A DNA stretch of 7,278 nt, from the NCBI GenBank assembly GCA_002391195.1, contig DGRZ01000007.1, forward strand, positions 805 through 8,082, written 5' to 3'. A program made the translations under genes and the position numbers. This DNA comes from Fibrobacter sp. UBA4375. GTDB taxonomy: Bacteria; Fibrobacterota; Fibrobacteria; Fibrobacterales; Fibrobacteraceae. Positions 5,648 to 7,278 of this stretch are shown in pieces. Position 1 is the stretch's first letter, and every line of letters starts with the position of its first letter. The notes beneath the pieces were generated by a model. The model was not told the origin of the DNA, did no database searches, and saw only the letters and a program-made list of their open reading frames with translations.

Positions 5648-5676
5648 TTGGATCTCGCGGGAATATTTTTTATATT
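5648..5676 (+). promoter_or_regulatory. Promoter of the small lipoprotein gene
   Basis: TTGGAT (5648-5653) and TATATT (5671-5676) are separated by exactly 17 bases, a standard sigma-70-type arrangement. Transcription would begin near 5683 and give a short leader containing AAAAGGA (5688-5694). Confidence 0.6.
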
Positions 5677-5702
5677 ATGGGCTGAAGAAAAGGATGGTTG
5701 TT

Positions 5703-5888
5703 ATGAATAAAATATTTGTCGGGGCGATGTTGGTCGCTTCTATTTTCATCGGGGCTTGCGGAAGTTCTTCGGGCAGCGAAGCAAAGGACAATTGCACCGA
5801 TGACCCAAACTTGCCGGAATGCCAGCAGAATGAAGGGGAACAGCAAAATACGGAACCGGAAGAACAAGAATCTGCCGTGCTTGAGTAG
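5703..5888 (+). CDS. Small acidic lipoprotein
   Basis: 61 residues. A short signal peptide (MNKIFVGAMLVASIFIGAC) ends in a lipobox, Phe-Ile-Gly-Ala-Cys19, so the mature protein of 43 residues would be lipid-anchored through Cys19 and exported. A GSSSGS linker follows, then Cys31 and Cys40 (CTDDPNLPEC), which could form a disulfide, then a Gln/Glu-rich acidic tail. The ATG at 5703 is preferred over that at 5694, because AGGA (5691-5694) is 8 bases upstream of 5703 and overlaps the earlier ATG. It has its own promoter and terminator. The DDPNLPEC pattern resembles small repeat-like Cys motifs in secreted proteins, but I do not recognise a family and assign no function. Confidence 0.7.
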   Translation: MNKIFVGAMLVASIFIGACGSSSGSEAKDNCTDDPNLPECQQNEGEQQNTEPEEQESAVLE

Positions 5889-5930
5889 AAAACAAAGTTG
5901 ATTCCGTAACTCTTTGCTGATCAATTAGTT

Positions 5931-5961
5931 AAATGTTCCTTGGTGTAAGGGACATTTTTTT
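5931..5961 (+). terminator. Intrinsic terminator after the lipoprotein gene
   Basis: AAATGTTCCTT (5931-5941) pairs with AAGGGACATTT (5947-5957) over 11 positions with one G-T wobble and a GGTGT loop, and the 3' arm leads into a T-run (5955-5961). It begins 42 bases after the stop codon. Confidence 0.85.
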
Positions 5962-5972
5962 GTAAAAACATA

Positions 5973-6001
5973 TTGCCTTTTTTACATTTTTTGGCTATAT
6001 T
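5973..6001 (+). promoter_or_regulatory. Promoter upstream of carB
   Basis: TTGCCT (5973-5978) and TATATT (5996-6001) are spaced by 17 bases. Predicted transcription start is near 6008, leaving an untranslated leader of about 260 bases before carB. It is the only convincing promoter between the lipoprotein terminator and carB. Confidence 0.6.
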
Positions 6002-6077
6002 TGCGCAAGTTTGAACTGAATGAACTTTGACTGATTAAGATGATTTTGCATAAGGTCAATAAGGCAAAGGCACCTTG

Positions 6078-6094
6078 CGGAACACACGGTTCCG
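6078..6094 (+). promoter_or_regulatory. Upstream hairpin in the carB leader (CGGAAC/GTTCCG)
   Basis: CGGAAC (6078-6083) and GTTCCG (6089-6094) form a 6-pair stem with a 5-base loop. Its 3' arm contains GGTTC (6088-6092), which can instead pair with GAACC (6130-6134) in the first arm of the downstream terminator. It is therefore placed to act as the alternative structure of an attenuator. This is read from pairing only. Confidence 0.4.
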
Positions 6095-6125
6095 ATGCAG
6101 TTAAAGTTTTTTCGTTTTCTGATTT

Positions 6126-6155
6126 TGCTGAACCATTTGGTTCGGCATTTTTTTT
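6126..6155 (+). terminator. Intrinsic terminator inside the carB leader (attenuator candidate)
   Basis: TGCTGAACC (6126-6134) pairs with GGTTCGGCA (6139-6147) over 9 positions with one wobble and an ATTT loop, and is followed by eight T (6148-6155). It lies about 120 bases after the predicted transcription start and 114 bases before the carB ATG, so transcripts from the visible promoter must read through it to express carB. Confidence 0.7.
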
Positions 6156-6156
6156 A

Positions 6157-6215
6157 CCCAGCGTCAAAGCGACGCACACCCCCTACGTCACCCTGGAGCG
6201 CAGCGATAGGGTCCA
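6157..6215. repeat. REP-like palindromic element in the carB leader
   Basis: Two small hairpins occur in series: GCGTC/GACGC (6161-6165 with 6171-6175) and ACCCT/AGGGT (6190-6194 with 6208-6212). The second has the layout GTCA-CCCT-GGAGCGCAGCGAT-AGGG-TCC, close to the widespread intergenic repeat of type GTCATTCTGAGCGAAGCGA found in many genomes. This suggests a dispersed repeat dropped into the leader, possibly together with part of the preceding terminator region. Copy number cannot be judged from one window. The rest of the 381-base gap (5889-6269) holds no gene that I can support. Confidence 0.5.
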
Positions 6216-6269
6216 CGAGCACTAAAACACCAGAGTTTAAAAATTAATTAGCAATAACGGAGATAAAAA

Positions 6270-7278
6270 ATGAAGATTGAAGGCATCGACAAAGTCCTTA
6301 TCATCGGTTCTGGCCCAATCGTGATCGGTCAGGCTTGCGAATTCGACTATTCCGGCACCCAGGCTTGCAAGGCCCTGCGCGAACAGGGTTACAAGATTGT
6401 GCTCGTGAACTCCAACCCGGCTACCATCATGACCGACCCGGTCATGGCCGATGCCACCTACATCGAACCGCTGAACGTCGCCCGCCTCACCCAGATTATC
6501 GAAAAGGAACGTCCGCAGGCCCTCCTCCCGAACTTGGGTGGTCAGACTGGCCTGAACCTCGCCTCTGCCCTCAGCAAGGCCGGCGTGCTGGACAAGTACG
6601 GCGTGAAGGTCATCGGTGTGAACCTCGACGCTATCGAACGCGGCGAAGACCGTGAAATCTTCAAGGAAACCATGCAGAAGCTCGGCATCGACACACCGCG
6701 CTCTGGCATTTGCCACTCCGTGGAAGAAGCCGAAAAGATTGTGTCTGAAATCGGCTACCCGGTGGTGGTTCGCCCGGCATACACTATGGGTGGTGCAGGC
6801 GGCGGTTTCTGCTACAACGTGGAAGAACTCCGCACCATTTGCTCCAACGGCCTTGAACTCTCCATGACGCACCAGTGCCTCATCGAAGAATCCATCCTCG
6901 GCTGGGAAGAACTTGAAGTCGAAGTCGTGCGCGATTCCAAGAACCAGATGATCGCCATCTGCTTCATCGAAAACATCGACCCGGTGGGCGTGCATACCGG
7001 CGACTCCTTCTGCGCTGCCCCGTTCCTCACCATCGACAAGAAGCTTGAAGAAGAACTGAAGGAAAAGGCCTTCAAGATTGTGGAATCCATCGGCGTGATT
7101 GGCGGTACCAACGTGCAGTTCGCTCACGACCCGAAGACCGGTCGCGTGGTGATTATCGAAATCAACCCGCGTACCAGCCGCTCTTCCGCTCTTGCTTCCA
7201 AGGCTACCGGCTTCCCGATCGCCCTCATTTCTGCAAAGCTCGCCGCAGGCCTCACCCTCGACCAGATTCCGTACTGGC
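6270..7278 (+). CDS. carB: Carbamoyl-phosphate synthase large subunit, 5' part
   Basis: The first 336 residues of an enzyme usually about 1,070 long; the gene runs off the right edge. CarB makes carbamoyl phosphate from bicarbonate, ATP and glutamine-derived ammonia, for pyrimidine and arginine synthesis in the cytoplasm. The N-terminal ATP-grasp half matches E. coli CarB throughout: GPIVIGQACEFDYSG (15-29), VNSNPATIMTDP (46-57), MADATYIEP (59-67), GGQTGLN (90-96), TMGGAGGG (172-179), and INPRTSRSSALASKATGFPI (298-317). Catalytic positions are kept: Arg128 and Arg168 (E. coli Arg129, Arg169) and metal ligands Gln283, Glu297 and Asn299 (E. coli 285, 299, 301). The start is set by GGAG (6259-6262), 7 bases upstream. 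No carA precedes it here. The long leader with an internal terminator suggests attenuation control. Confidence 0.97.
   Translation, partial: MKIEGIDKVLIIGSGPIVIGQACEFDYSGTQACKALREQGYKIVLVNSNPATIMTDPVMADATYIEPLNVARLTQIIEKERPQALLPNLGGQTGLNLASALSKAGVLDKYGVKVIGVNLDAIERGEDREIFKETMQKLGIDTPRSGICHSVEEAEKIVSEIGYPVVVRPAYTMGGAGGGFCYNVEELRTICSNGLELSMTHQCLIEESILGWEELEVEVVRDSKNQMIAICFIENIDPVGVHTGDSFCAAPFLTIDKKLEEELKEKAFKIVESIGVIGGTNVQFAHDPKTGRVVIIEINPRTSRSSALASKATGFPIALISAKLAAGLTLDQIPYW

Noticed and set aside
5694..5702. Upstream ATG for the lipoprotein
   Set aside because: It overlaps the Shine-Dalgarno AGGA; the ATG at 5703 has proper spacing and gives a normal signal peptide.
5982..6179. 65-residue minus-strand open frame in the carB leader
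   Set aside because: It spans the promoter, terminator and repeat hairpins and resembles the spurious frames created by intergenic repeats.
6040..6225. 61-residue open frame in the carB leader, considered as a leader peptide
   Set aside because: No Shine-Dalgarno, it runs through the terminator and REP-like hairpins, and it has no run of regulatory codons.
6225..6240. PyrR-type binding site in the carB leader
   Set aside because: Only CCAGAG is present. The rest of the conserved loop and its stem are missing, and it lies after the terminator.
6237..7127. 296-residue minus-strand open frame
   Set aside because: Antisense shadow of carB, caused by its biased codon use.

Overview
The window looks like chromosomal DNA of a Fibrobacter-like bacterium (phylum Fibrobacterota). 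This is inferred from several weak signs together: moderately GC coding sequence with AT-rich intergenic gaps, recurrent TATATT-type -10 boxes, a Gram-negative-style lipoprotein and periplasmic-domain proteins, short intergenic heptamer repeats, and the style of the carboxyltransferase and CarB proteins. No rRNA or other marker fixes the species. I see no phage, insertion-sequence or CRISPR content.

Layout, left to right. (1) The 5' part of a biotin-dependent carboxyltransferase gene lies on the minus strand (1-746) and runs off the left edge. (2) A 214-base gap (747-960) holds its promoter and two groups of GACGAGA/GACGAAA-type heptamer repeats in opposite orientation. (3) A CnoX/YbbN-type thioredoxin-TPR co-chaperone gene is on the minus strand (961-1785). 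(4) A 69-base divergent promoter region (1786-1854) has two mirrored copies of an extended -10 element, ATTAACTA(A/T)ATT, around a heptamer array. Both -10 boxes sit 6-7 bases from a start codon, so both transcripts may be leaderless. (5) A tightly packed plus-strand operon (1855-5118) encodes a double zinc-ribbon protein, two paralogous membrane proteins with periplasmic beta-sandwich-like domains (the second ends in an AraC-type helix-turn-helix), and an AI-2E/PerM-family membrane protein. (6) A monocistronic HU gene follows (5240-5539), with A-tracts upstream, a small inverted repeat around its ribosome binding site, and a strong UUCG-loop terminator. (7) A 61-residue acidic lipoprotein gene (5703-5888) has its own promoter and terminator. 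(8) A leader of about 260 bases contains a complete intrinsic terminator and a REP-like palindrome, followed by the start of carB (6270 to the right edge).

The part that most resembles an undescribed system is the four-gene operon. Its two middle genes appear to be an ancient tandem duplication: both have an N-terminal membrane anchor, a periplasmic domain of shared pattern and a second membrane span, but only the second has a cytoplasmic single AraC-like helix-turn-helix. The architecture suggests a one-component transmembrane regulator with a dedicated non-DNA-binding partner, comparable in logic to ToxR/ToxS but unrelated in domains. Ligand and targets cannot be read from the sequence. The housekeeping genes around it (carboxyltransferase, cnoX, HU, carB) show no functional tie to it, except that cnoX shares the divergent promoter region.
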